Below, one piece after another: positions 6,893-15,022 of a stretch of 34,557 nt of DNA. Under the pieces are notes generated by a model, which had not been told where the DNA came from, ran no database searches, and saw only the letters and a list, made by a program, of their open reading frames with translations. The stretch's first letter is position 1, and the number at the start of each line of letters is the position of its first letter. Source of the stretch: Bacteroidales bacterium UBA1219 (GTDB lineage Bacteria > Bacteroidota > Bacteroidia > Bacteroidales > P3); the NCBI GenBank assembly GCA_002309295.1, contig DBXF01000014.1, forward strand, positions 1 through 34,557, written 5' to 3'. A program made the translations under genes and the position numbers.

Positions 6893-7804
6893 ATGACTAA
6901 AAACCTGATTAACAAATATATATGGCTTGTAGACATAATACGTAAAGCCGGCAGGGAAGGGATAACTTTCAACGACATTGCCTCGAAATGGCGCGAAAAG
7001 GACGCCACGGAATACGCCAAACGCACGTTCCACAACCATATCAACGCTGTTTACGAACTTTTCGGCATCGAAATAAAATGCATCAAAGGCAAAAACCTGA
7101 ACAGGTACTACATAAACGACAACAGCGACTTTAAAGACATTTCGGGTTTTAAAAACTGGCTGCTCGACTCACTATCGCTGAGCTGCGCGCTGGAGGTGAA
7201 AGAGCCGCTGAAAAAACGCATACTGCTGGAGGAAGTGCCATCGGGACGCGAAAACCTTACGGACATACTGGAGGCCATGGGCAACGGCAAAACGCTGTCA
7301 TTCACCTACAAAGCCTTTTGGATGGACAGCGACAAGGAATCGACGTTCTACAACGTTGAGCCATACGCGCTAAAGATGTTCAAACGGCGCTGGTACCTGC
7401 TGGCCAAATACGGCGACGGCCCGCTCAAGACCTATGCCCTCGACCGTATGAGCAATATCGACGAGGAGTTCAACAATTTCACACCGCCGGAGGATTTCGA
7501 CGCCGAGGCGTTTTTCAGCACCTGTTTCGGCATTATCAGCGACCAAAAAGTGGAACCGGAAATAATATACCTGAAGGTGGACGACTTTCAGGCCAAATAC
7601 CTGCGGTCGCTGCCCCTGCACCACTCGCAGAAAGAGATTGAACGCACCGACACCCACTCGGTGTTCTCGGTATATCTGCGTCCTACCTTCGATTTCAAAC
7701 AGGAGTTGCTCTGGCACGGCGAAACGGTGGAGGTGCTGCGTCCAGAAAGCCTACGCAACGAGATGGCACGCATCGGACGAGCGATAGCGGAAAAGAACTC
7801 TTGA
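6893..7804 (+). CDS. WYL-domain transcriptional regulator
   Basis: The 303-residue protein has an N-terminal winged-helix region (about 1-75). A WYL domain follows (about 131-195) with the signature KRRWYLLAKY (WYL at 167-169) and TYALDRMSNI. The C-terminal WCX-type extension ends in FDFKQELLWHGETVEVLRPE. WYL regulators often sense nucleic-acid or nucleotide ligands and control DNA-damage or defence genes (PafBC, CapW/BrxR). The gene stands alone on the plus strand between minus-strand operons and is bracketed by related GC-rich repeats. A GTGC-N9-ACAC site at its promoter suggests that it controls itself and the four other promoters with this motif. That link is inferred. Confidence 0.9.
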   Translation: MTKNLINKYIWLVDIIRKAGREGITFNDIASKWREKDATEYAKRTFHNHINAVYELFGIEIKCIKGKNLNRYYINDNSDFKDISGFKNWLLDSLSLSCALEVKEPLKKRILLEEVPSGRENLTDILEAMGNGKTLSFTYKAFWMDSDKESTFYNVEPYALKMFKRRWYLLAKYGDGPLKTYALDRMSNIDEEFNNFTPPEDFDAEAFFSTCFGIISDQKVEPEIIYLKVDDFQAKYLRSLPLHHSQKEIERTDTHSVFSVYLRPTFDFKQELLWHGETVEVLRPESLRNEMARIGRAIAEKNS

Positions 7805-7806
7805 TA

Positions 7807-7930
7807 GTTCGGAATGCGGATTTCGGAATTTTTCTCCTGCTCGCTGTCGCTCGCGAGATTTTGTAAATCTTGTAGATTTTTGTTCTCCTACTCGCCTACG
7901 GCTCGTGAAATCTATTTAATCTGGTAAATT
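7807..7930. repeat. Short GC-rich dispersed repeats downstream of the WYL gene
   Basis: The gap 7805-8133 has no gene. It contains an inverted TTCGGAA-type unit (7807-7829) and two tandem diverged copies of the CGC-hairpin plus GAAATCT-type repeat (7835-7881, 7885-7930), both related to 6661-6705. A terminator closes the gap at 8092-8122. Confidence 0.6.
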
Positions 7931-8091
7931 GGATTCGCTTCGCTCACTTTTTTGGGACCGCGGGGTGCCTACCTACAGTTTTTCCACCCAGTGGGAGGCA
8001 TTACATAAAATGTGTTACATAAAATATGTAATCTTGGAAACAGCTTTGTTTATGTGGGTTTACGAAAGGAAAAGCGTAGCGGTTGAGGCAT

Positions 8092-8122
8092 AAAAAAGGC
8101 GGAACGAAGTTCCGCTTTTTTT
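8092..8122. terminator. Bidirectional terminator after the AT-rich orphan gene
   Basis: GCGGAAC (8099-8105) and GTTCCGC (8109-8115) form a 7-bp stem with a GAA loop, extended by an A-run and a T-run. It lies just past the stop of the minus-strand gene ending at 8134. Confidence 0.8.
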
Positions 8123-8133
8123 TCGTATTCTTT

Positions 8134-8856
8134 TTATATGCTACTTTTATGGAGGATTTTTTTCCAGTTTTCATAACATCTCGTAATGTCATTGTAATAT
8201 CTTTCATACTTCTGTCTAGCACATGGATGATTGTACTCAATCAATAACTTTTCATTATTATAGCAGCAACGGGCTTTGTTCTGTTTTCCTATACAAAGTT
8301 CTTTCATATTCATGCCGTTTTTTAATTCACTAGTCAAAGCCCCAACCTTACTACAATTTATTATCACATCGGCACCAATTTGCTTTATTTGCCTCAACAA
8401 AAATTCTTTATGATCTTTGTATGCCTTTCTAATTACTGGATTCTTTGAGGCAGATATGCCAGCTGTCTTTTTCACATTAATCAAAGCGATATTATGCATA
8501 ACTTTTATACCATTTATCGTGGCGTCTTCGTCAACAACAGGCATTTTATTTGGTTTATAAATAATGCCATAAGAACACAATATAATTCTTTTAAAAGTTC
8601 TCTTCCATAACTTTTTCCCAGAAACATCATCTTTATATTCAGATACATCCTTAAAAAACAATCTATGATTATAGTCTTCTGGTTGAGGAGGACGATCCTC
8701 GTGATGAGCCCAATTAGCCTCTTTTAATATCCACAATATTTTTGGATAAGTCTCTTTAAATTTAACCATATTTACAATTCCATCAACAATAGCTTCTGGA
8801 CCATAATTTTCTTCGTTTCTTATTTCTTCATCTAAAGCACCTGGATATTTCATCAT
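8134..8856 (-). CDS. AT-rich orphan protein, possibly uracil-DNA-glycosylase-like fold
   Basis: I do not recognise this 240-residue family with confidence. Two segments recall the uracil-DNA-glycosylase superfamily: an early hydrophobic strand KILWILKEANW and a late YNHPCARQKYE, comparable to the HPS motif region. Without clear catalytic residues this is only a suggestion. The protein is basic and soluble. The gene is visibly more AT-rich than its neighbours, with codons such as AAA, ATA and AAT dominating, which suggests recent transfer. A TAACTTTG box (8952-8959) upstream is a candidate promoter but lacks a good TTTG partner. Confidence 0.65.
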   Translation of the reverse strand: MMKYPGALDEEIRNEENYGPEAIVDGIVNMVKFKETYPKILWILKEANWAHHEDRPPQPEDYNHRLFFKDVSEYKDDVSGKKLWKRTFKRIILCSYGIIYKPNKMPVVDEDATINGIKVMHNIALINVKKTAGISASKNPVIRKAYKDHKEFLLRQIKQIGADVIINCSKVGALTSELKNGMNMKELCIGKQNKARCCYNNEKLLIEYNHPCARQKYERYYNDITRCYENWKKILHKSSI

Positions 8857-9015
8857 GATATTAATAAAATAGACTTCTAATTAAACATTATTTCTTCTCG
8901 CCCCTTACCCTGCCGAAATCTTTAAAACAAGGTGCGGAGGAAACGATTTTGCAAAGTTACAAAAAAAACAAATAGAAACATCTAAAAACACGAAAAAAAG
9001 TATTGTTTTACAATG

Positions 9016-9102
9016 GGTCGCCCTAAAGGGCTCAAAATCAAAGGAAATTTGATAATTAAATTACAAAAAAATGATTTTTCAATAATTTTGAGCGCAGCGA
9101 CC
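9016..9102. repeat. 87-bp MITE-like repeat, copy 2
   Basis: The element runs from GGTCGC (9016-9021) to GCGACC (9097-9102). It matches the reverse complement of 4380-4466 at both ends and is the same length. It lies in the roughly 300-bp gap between the AT-rich orphan and the FtsZ-like gene, where nothing else is evident except the orphan's possible promoter. Confidence 0.65.
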
Positions 9103-9159
9103 AAAAAAGCTCATTCGTCTTTCAGTATTGAAAATCAAGTTTTTGTCCTCAATCTGTTT

Positions 9160-9657
9160 TTATAGTTTCCACTCTTTTTCCACAACTGCGGCCGAGGCCT
9201 CGGCTATGTCGGAGTAAACAGCGTCGAAGAACTCCGCAAAGCCTTTGGGCAGGTCACCTGAGCGGGCGTAGTCGTCCATGCCGCGGATCTCCACAAAGTC
9301 CAGAGCGCTACCCTTGAGCTGCTCCAGCAGGGTGTTCTCCATCGTTTTCCCGGCCGTCTCGAAATCGAAAGGCTCCACTACCAGCAGTCCAGCCTTGCAG
9401 CCTTTGGCAAGCAGTGCTTTAATGCCTTCCACGGCGTTTTGCAACGTCTCGTCGCGCAAGGCCGACATAACTGCCACCACAACACAGTGGGTAACAGCGG
9501 GTTGTGCGTTATCGGCAGGCAGCACGGCGTTCCATCCTGTGTGCACGGCCACGTTTGGGGCGGCGCATTTCTCTTTCAATATTTTCTCCAACTGTCCGTG
9601 GCTGTGGTTGTCGCACAGCACCACGGCTATGTTTTGTATTTGTTGTGTTTCTGTCAT
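9160..9657 (-). CDS. Small protein resembling a central FtsZ/tubulin segment
   Basis: The protein has 165 residues. Residues 55-125 resemble the part of FtsZ that follows its nucleotide-binding loop: a hydrophobic strand, a long helix, then KAGLLVVEPFDFE (88-100), comparable to the VGVVTKPFxFEG of FtsZ, then a helix and DFVEI (120-124), comparable to DTLIVI. The region where FtsZ has GGGTGTG reads VVVAVMSALRDET, so the GTP-binding signature is absent, and no C-terminal T7 loop is present. It would therefore be a non-hydrolysing relative, if homologous at all. It is the last gene of an operon with an MreB-like pseudo-actin, which makes a cytoskeleton-derived role more plausible. Confidence 0.7.
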   Translation of the reverse strand: MTETQQIQNIAVVLCDNHSHGQLEKILKEKCAAPNVAVHTGWNAVLPADNAQPAVTHCVVVAVMSALRDETLQNAVEGIKALLAKGCKAGLLVVEPFDFETAGKTMENTLLEQLKGSALDFVEIRGMDDYARSGDLPKGFAEFFDAVYSDIAEASAAVVEKEWKL

Positions 9658-9701
9658 AACTATTTAATTTTTAATATATTACTTCTAATTTGCTTATTGT
9701 C

Positions 9702-10952
9702 TTACTTTATCAAAAAATCGAACCTGTCGAAATGCATAAGTTCCAAGAATGGATTAATGCTGATTGGGGTACGCTTGACAAGCACGTCAAATTCCGACTC
9801 GGGTCGTTTGTACGAAACACGGTTGCCTTCGGCATCGGTTAGAACGCTTTTCAAATAATAGTCGCCCATGACATCTCTAATGTGCATGTCCAACTCCGGA
9901 AATCTTGCACTACCGCCAGTCAATGCTCTGCATTTTGTCTTGCACAAGATATCGTAAGACATCTCGGGAGGGATGCTTTCAAGAACTTCCATCACCGCAA
10001 TGTCAATTTTTCTCAACAACTCTTCATTAGGCTTTTCAATGTCCAAGCAACATACCACAGTGGTTACGGGCTGATTGGTGTCGGGATTCACACCGCTTAT
10101 TTCCTTTGTATTGGGGAGTCTCTTTTCCGCCAGTCCAAAAGCGATATCGAGTATGGCTTGTTCGGCAATTTCTTCGTCAACAAGCACGTTGCGTCTTTTC
10201 AGCAAATTCTCGCAAAAATTTTTGGTAAACAATTTTCCGGCAAAGGGCAGCGTTTTGGTGGTAACGATGCCGCCAAGGGCTATCACCGAAATTTCGGTAA
10301 CTCCGCCGCCACAACGGACTATCATTTTGGCCTCTGGTTCGTAAATGTCGTAACCCAAGCAAATGGCTTCGGCCAATGGTCGGTAGATGAACCGGACATC
10401 CTTGGCACCTGTTTCCTGCAACGCCTCACGCAAAATGCCGATCTCTTGTGTGGAGAAAGTGGCGGGTACAATCATCAGAAGTTTTGATATTTCGCTGTCT
10501 TTGGAAATTCTTTTCTTGTATTCCACAACCATCTCTTTTACAAGATATTGGGCGGCTTCTTTGTCCACTATTTTTCCATCCACCAACGGACGCACAATGG
10601 CATCGCCATCCTGCAAATCAAGATTGTTACGTCCATCGCCAAATTTGACAAATTTACCATCACGTCTGACAATGGCAGTCGCAGATCCAAAATGATCCCA
10701 AGCCATAAAACCTTTTCTGAAAAAAAGCGAACAATATGTGTTTCCCAACTGAAATATCGCATTGAGTTTTTTGTCGTTACGATAATCTCTATACATCTCC
10801 AACAGTTCAATAAATCTGTCAAGTTTGTTATTGTCTAAACGATGATTGAATCTCAAAGAAGGAAAAAGGCGCAAATACTCTTTGTCTCCATCCATTTCCA
10901 CATAATATCTGTCTATAGGGAGCCAAACGTCTCCTGTTACTTGTTTTTTCAT
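9702..10952 (-). CDS. MreB-like actin-family protein with degenerate active site
   Basis: The 416-residue protein has an MreB-type core from about residue 62: a phosphate-1-like strand (FQLGNTYCSLFFRKG), IVRPLVDGKIVD (119-130), LLMIVPATFSTQEIGILREA, the phosphate-2 region (IVRCGGGVTEISVIALGGIV) and the adenosine-type motif ALTGGSARFPEL. It is longer than typical MreB (about 340 residues), with about 60 extra residues at the N-terminus. Three expected acidic catalytic positions are changed: Gln 68 for the phosphate-1 Asp, Arg 191 for the Glu before Pro, and Arg 213 for the phosphate-2 Asp. It is therefore probably a pseudo-ATPase. No membrane segment is visible. It is the second gene of the operon starting at 11379. 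Confidence 0.8.
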   Translation of the reverse strand: MKKQVTGDVWLPIDRYYVEMDGDKEYLRLFPSLRFNHRLDNNKLDRFIELLEMYRDYRNDKKLNAIFQLGNTYCSLFFRKGFMAWDHFGSATAIVRRDGKFVKFGDGRNNLDLQDGDAIVRPLVDGKIVDKEAAQYLVKEMVVEYKKRISKDSEISKLLMIVPATFSTQEIGILREALQETGAKDVRFIYRPLAEAICLGYDIYEPEAKMIVRCGGGVTEISVIALGGIVTTKTLPFAGKLFTKNFCENLLKRRNVLVDEEIAEQAILDIAFGLAEKRLPNTKEISGVNPDTNQPVTTVVCCLDIEKPNEELLRKIDIAVMEVLESIPPEMSYDILCKTKCRALTGGSARFPELDMHIRDVMGDYYLKSVLTDAEGNRVSYKRPESEFDVLVKRTPISINPFLELMHFDRFDFLIK

Positions 10953-11073
10953 TGTTTTTTAATGTTTTGGTTAATAATATGATTTTTATAAATGAGCCTG
11001 TCGTTCGGTCATTGCATTAAAACATGCTGGCCAAAGACGAGGGGATGCAACTTCGTTACAACTCATTTAATTA

Positions 11074-11379
11074 TTATTCGAAGCACCAATTTTCCTCCAA
11101 CAAGTTTTGATAAACCACACTGCGTTCCATAAAAGTTTCGGCAATGGCGTTGCTGATTACGGGTTTCTGGTTGCTGGCACGTTCTTTCTCCGACCACCAC
11201 AGATATGCCGCCATCACGCACTGCTCCATAGGGATGCCGTAAGGTGCGAGAAACACGCCCCGTTCGTTCAAAATGCCCTCCAAAGCCGCGTTTCCCATGG
11301 TGATGTTCTGGCCGAAAAGTCCTAAGGCCAGTCTGCCGATAAAATCATAAACTTTGTCGTCCAAAGATTCTTTTTTCAT
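11074..11379 (-). CDS. Hypothetical protein, 101 aa, first gene of the pseudo-actin operon
   Basis: I do not recognise this family. The 101-residue protein is soluble and mostly helical, with a conserved-looking core (ITMGNAALEGILNERG) and an aromatic C-terminus ending in ENWCFE. It is followed after about 120 nt by the MreB-like gene on the same strand, with no clear intervening promoter. It has a WYL-group promoter (11482-11516) with a leader of about 100 nt. It may be an adaptor for the pseudo-cytoskeletal proteins, but this is inferred from position only. Confidence 0.65.
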   Translation of the reverse strand: MKKESLDDKVYDFIGRLALGLFGQNITMGNAALEGILNERGVFLAPYGIPMEQCVMAAYLWWSEKERASNQKPVISNAIAETFMERSVVYQNLLEENWCFE

Positions 11380-11481
11380 TGTTTTTTACTTTTTTAATTG
11401 TGGGTTCCTTTTTACCTAACTTCCTGACACAGAGTGAACCGCATTATCTCCGAGCATCGGTTTTCTCGTCTTTCGACACTG

Positions 11482-11516
11482 CGAAGATACACCCGCCCTA
11501 TGCCAAACGGTGGCAC
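11482..11516 (-). promoter_or_regulatory. WYL-group promoter site 4 (101-aa/pseudo-actin/FtsZ-like operon)
   Basis: On the minus strand GTGCCACCGTTTGGCAT (11516-11500) is followed by 10 nt and TATCTTCG (11489-11482). The distal arm GTGCCA is perfect and the proximal arm has one change (GCAT). The -7 box deviates from TANNTTTG by one base. Confidence 0.7.
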
Positions 11517-11533
11517 AGAGGGATTTTTGTTTC

Positions 11534-11582
11534 AGATTTTGCGGAAACAGTATAATTTTGAACAAAAGATTTTGCGGAAACA
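11534..11582. repeat. 16-bp direct repeat pair
   Basis: AGATTTTGCGGAAACA occurs at 11534-11549 and again at 11567-11582, 33 bp apart (about three helical turns). The pair lies upstream of site 4 and downstream of the membrane-protein gene. Binding-site and slippage origins are both possible. Confidence 0.65.
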
Positions 11583-11632
11583 AAAAATGTGTAATTAAGA
11601 CATGCGATTCCCAAATTGCATAAAAAAGAAAC

Positions 11633-12895
11633 TCAATCCACATTTTCGTCTCCTCTATACGCAATGTCTTTCACTTCGTCCCAATAATCCATAAACTTGT
11701 TCCAACTTTTAGAATAGCCTTTTTCGCGGACCTCCTTTTTCCGTTGCTCATTAAGATATATAATAACCATTATTATAGCCAATGCCGCCAATAGAAAAGC
11801 CGCTTTTGCCACTATTGAAATCACCCTAACTGAAGCATCTGAGCAGTGTTTTATTGACTTATGCACAGATATTCCAAAAGTCAAAGCACACACACAGGCT
11901 GAAATCACTGCCCAAATTGTATCTACCGAGAAAGATGGCAACAACAGAGCGGTGGCCAAAGCCAATGCCGACACTACAAGCAATACCAGATCCCAAATGC
12001 CGATAATAATAGGATACCTTTTTTTGTACGAAATCCTGAACAAAACAAAGAAAACCACAATGGATATAACGCCCATAACAAGAAAAATATACAAAACTCT
12101 ATTGTTACTATCCTTATCAGAATCAGACACGTCGGACTTTCCTGAAACCATGTTTTGCAAACTGTCCTTTTTTTCATCAGAACCAGACAACGCCCTTCGG
12201 CTGTCGGCATTGGCACTATTCCACAACAACACCTTTGTGCTCATGCCGCAATCATCCATTTCTCCAAGTTCCTCTGTGGTTATCAATAACTTATAATCAT
12301 CTTTAACGAACAATTCCGTTATTATTTTTGCAGTCCATTCACCATTTACATCGTTTTTGTCAATTTTGCTTGTCCGTGTAGATTCAAGCTTGAAGCCCAT
12401 TTTTTCAAACTGAGTTTTAAATTTCGGATCATAAGCGTATGTATATGTTATTGCAATATCTTTTTCCGAATGGAAGAACACTTCCATACCTTTGCCCGCA
12501 CAAAGTGCCGCATCCCATTCGAATCCGGGAGCATCCTCGTCACTATAAGCGGGATAATTGGATATGAAAAAGCAGTAATTATCACCTTCAACAAAGAGCA
12601 GCGAATCGTAGTTGCACAGATGCCTGTCGCTACCAACATACTTATTCCATTTTGCTTTATCCCAACCACCTTTATTGCGGATAATATCAGTTATTTCCTT
12701 TTTATTGGCTGCATCTATGATAGCAATCAACTCTTTGGCACTGAAATAGGTCTTTTCCAAATTTGCCTTCCATTTTGCGTGGTCTGCCTTCCATTGAGGA
12801 TCATCAAAATCAAATTCACTTTGCCCATAAGCAATAGTCGTGGCACAGCAAAGAAATAATAATGCCGCTATCAGTTTTGTGGTTATTTTTTTCAT
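11633..12895 (-). CDS. Exported multi-pass membrane protein, unknown function
   Basis: ATG 12895 begins a 420-residue protein with a clear signal peptide (MKKITTKLIAALLF, with cleavage probably after AYG or AYGQ). An extracytoplasmic region of about 250 residues follows, then four or so hydrophobic segments in the C-terminal 150 residues, for example around VLYIFLVMGVISIVVFFVL. The last 25 residues are charged. No catalytic motif is recognised. The frame is open to ATG 12919, which would extend the signal peptide by eight residues. The gene is AT-rich relative to neighbours and follows the 228-aa membrane-protein gene after 26 nt, so the two are probably one operon. Confidence 0.7.
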   Translation of the reverse strand: MKKITTKLIAALLFLCCATTIAYGQSEFDFDDPQWKADHAKWKANLEKTYFSAKELIAIIDAANKKEITDIIRNKGGWDKAKWNKYVGSDRHLCNYDSLLFVEGDNYCFFISNYPAYSDEDAPGFEWDAALCAGKGMEVFFHSEKDIAITYTYAYDPKFKTQFEKMGFKLESTRTSKIDKNDVNGEWTAKIITELFVKDDYKLLITTEELGEMDDCGMSTKVLLWNSANADSRRALSGSDEKKDSLQNMVSGKSDVSDSDKDSNNRVLYIFLVMGVISIVVFFVLFRISYKKRYPIIIGIWDLVLLVVSALALATALLLPSFSVDTIWAVISACVCALTFGISVHKSIKHCSDASVRVISIVAKAAFLLAALAIIMVIIYLNEQRKKEVREKGYSKSWNKFMDYWDEVKDIAYRGDENVD

Positions 12896-12921
12896 AATCA
12901 AAATCTTTAACAAGTTCACAT

Positions 12922-13608
12922 TTATTTTGTCGAGGATTCTGCAGAAGAATTTTTGTCTTGCTCAGAGTCTTCCGAAACCTCACCCAAAGTATTATGTTTT
13001 AACTCATTAAGAGATGTATGTTCGAAATAATTCTTTATAAGGAATAAAGCAACCATTTCAACTATCAGAAGCGGTATAGAATAGATTATAGTAAAAGCAA
13101 TTGATGTTTGGTCACTCGCAAAAAGATTAACAAGACCTCCGATTATTCCAAAAGCAGCGAAAATGATGAAAGCGCAAGGCACTTTTTTACTCATATTGAA
13201 TTTCAAAATTTTCATACCAATGGCAAGCATAATGCCATAAAAAGCCAACTCCAACAGCGTCATAACCGTTCCTAACACAGGCACTTGGCTCGATAATGAT
13301 ATAGAAGCCGCTCCCAAATATTCTGGCGAAACAGAGAACAAACCATCAACAAACATAATTATCTGTAGCACTATCAATACGGTAAACATTTTTGACCGGA
13401 AATCGAATCGGTCCCTACAATACCAATCCACAAATTTGAATATCAAACACCATCCAAGTGCTTTCAATGCGTCAAGAATCCATCCCGGTATAAAAGTAAG
13501 TATATCCAAGAAGTCCTGACAAAGTGATACGGCTATTGACACCAAGCCCATGATACAAGCCACATATAGTCCATCCGACCATTCAAATGATTTCTTTTTT
13601 TCTGCCAT
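12922..13608 (-). CDS. Multi-pass membrane protein, unknown function
   Basis: The 228-residue protein has about six hydrophobic segments between residues 15 and 195 and a polar, acidic, Ser-rich tail (EDSEQDKNSSAESSTK). No family is recognised. A minus-strand TATTTTTG box (13653-13660) 45 nt upstream is its likely -7 element. There is no GTGC-N9-GCAC site, so it does not appear to belong to the WYL group. It is the first gene of a two-gene AT-rich unit with the exported membrane protein. Confidence 0.7.
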   Translation of the reverse strand: MAEKKKSFEWSDGLYVACIMGLVSIAVSLCQDFLDILTFIPGWILDALKALGWCLIFKFVDWYCRDRFDFRSKMFTVLIVLQIIMFVDGLFSVSPEYLGAASISLSSQVPVLGTVMTLLELAFYGIMLAIGMKILKFNMSKKVPCAFIIFAAFGIIGGLVNLFASDQTSIAFTIIYSIPLLIVEMVALFLIKNYFEHTSLNELKHNTLGEVSEDSEQDKNSSAESSTK

Positions 13609-13787
13609 GATTTTTCTGTTTTTGTTTTAATTAAACATAATTTTACAACCTGCAAAAATACTCCAATCCCGCCACTCAGCGCAGGTCTAAATAAAGTCCA
13701 AATTGCAACAGATTGGCAATTAGTTATATACACAAACCCGATAAAAAACATTTTTGGCTAAGGCCAGCGCAAAAAGCACCGCCACAA

Positions 13788-15017
13788 TCACCGTCCCATC
13801 AGTACTTTGCAACGTTCCACCACTCGCAGAAAGAGGCTGTAAACCTCGTCCTTGTCGTTGCAGTATTTCCACACACAGCTTATGTCGTACTCTGGCAGAA
13901 GGTCCTGTTTCAGGTCGTTGATAACGGGGTTTTGGCCGTATCTTATTCGTTTGCCGCTCTTGGTATCCATAATCAGCGCCTGGCAATACAATCCTTTGCC
14001 GTCGGTATCGTCGAAAATATATACGCACAGCGCGGTTTTGTCGGTAAGCGGAAACGACACATCGGTAAAGGTGGACACACCTACATATTGGTTGGGGCGA
14101 AGGTCGGGGAAACGCTTGGCGGTATTTTCCACCCAGTCAGGATAAGGTGCGTCGAAAAGGGCATCGTATGCGAACAACTCTGTATCGGTTGCGTAGTAAG
14201 GCTTTGAATTGGCAAAAAACCAAACTCCTGCCACCACAACAGCTGTCAGCAATGCAGCCACCAACGAAACTCCAGCAATGTCGGCTCTTCGCAATGCCTT
14301 TTCCACTGCCTTTGCAGAGGGGTAACGCTTTTGCGGATTGTTTTTGGTGCAACGCCGTGCCACGTGGCAATAGCGGTGCGGGAAAAGCTCTTTAAGCAAC
14401 ACTCCGAAAGCATAGATGTCGGCACGGGAGTCCACCGCCACGCCGGGCCGCATCTGCTCGGGGGCGGCGTAGGCTTTGGTATATGCAGGGCCCTTCAGAA
14501 CGGCATAGTCGTCGCTGTCGGCCAAGCCAAAATCTATCAGCTTCACATTGTCGCCGTTGCGGGTAACAAGGATGTTGGAGGGCTTGAGGTCGCGGTGAAC
14601 TATCTGCTTGGCGTGACAGTAGTCCAATGCCGCCAGCAGTTGCAACGCCACTTTCTTACGCAGTTCGCGCGAGGGCCGCTCGGCAAGGAAATCGGACAAC
14701 GGACGGCCGTCAACGTAGTCCATCGCAATGCAGATACCCAACTCGGGATGCTCCTCCATTCGGTAGGCGCGCACTATGTTGTCGTGGTCGAGGCGCGAGG
14801 CGATGTCGAACTCCTTTTGCAGCAGGGTTCGGAAAACGGGGTCGGACTGCCGGTCGGGTTTTATGCCCTTCAGCACCTCCCAACGGCCGTTGCGACGCAC
14901 TTTCACCACACGGCTGTATCCCCGCGACTGTATTTCCTCGAAATCGCCGCCACCGTCCGAAGCACTGAAAAACACCACGTTAACGTAGTCGGATATGCTG
15001 TTTTCCTTGTTTTCCAT
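13788..15017 (-). CDS. Hanks-type Ser/Thr protein kinase, membrane anchored
   Basis: The protein has 409 residues from ATG 15017. The kinase domain (about 30-245) carries Lys 50 (VLKGIK), Glu 69, HRDLKPSN (141-148), DFG (162-164) and APE (185-187). The glycine loop is poor, but the other catalytic residues are present, so it should be active. One transmembrane helix (about 247-268) follows, with a C-terminal domain of about 140 residues presumably outside the membrane. No PASTA repeats are present. The -7 box TATTTTTG (15023-15030) lies only 5 nt before the ATG, so the mRNA may be leaderless. It is divergent from the gene at 15131. Confidence 0.85.
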   Translation of the reverse strand: MENKENSISDYVNVVFFSASDGGGDFEEIQSRGYSRVVKVRRNGRWEVLKGIKPDRQSDPVFRTLLQKEFDIASRLDHDNIVRAYRMEEHPELGICIAMDYVDGRPLSDFLAERPSRELRKKVALQLLAALDYCHAKQIVHRDLKPSNILVTRNGDNVKLIDFGLADSDDYAVLKGPAYTKAYAAPEQMRPGVAVDSRADIYAFGVLLKELFPHRYCHVARRCTKNNPQKRYPSAKAVEKALRRADIAGVSLVAALLTAVVVAGVWFFANSKPYYATDTELFAYDALFDAPYPDWVENTAKRFPDLRPNQYVGVSTFTDVSFPLTDKTALCVYIFDDTDGKGLYCQALIMDTKSGKRIRYGQNPVINDLKQDLLPEYDISCVWKYCNDKDEVYSLFLRVVERCKVLMGR

Positions 15018-15022
15018 AGGTG

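Noticed and set aside
13653..13687. Possible sixth WYL-group site before the 228-aa membrane protein
   Set aside because: A TATTTTTG box is present, but the 17 bases at the right distance lack GTGC/GCAC halves.
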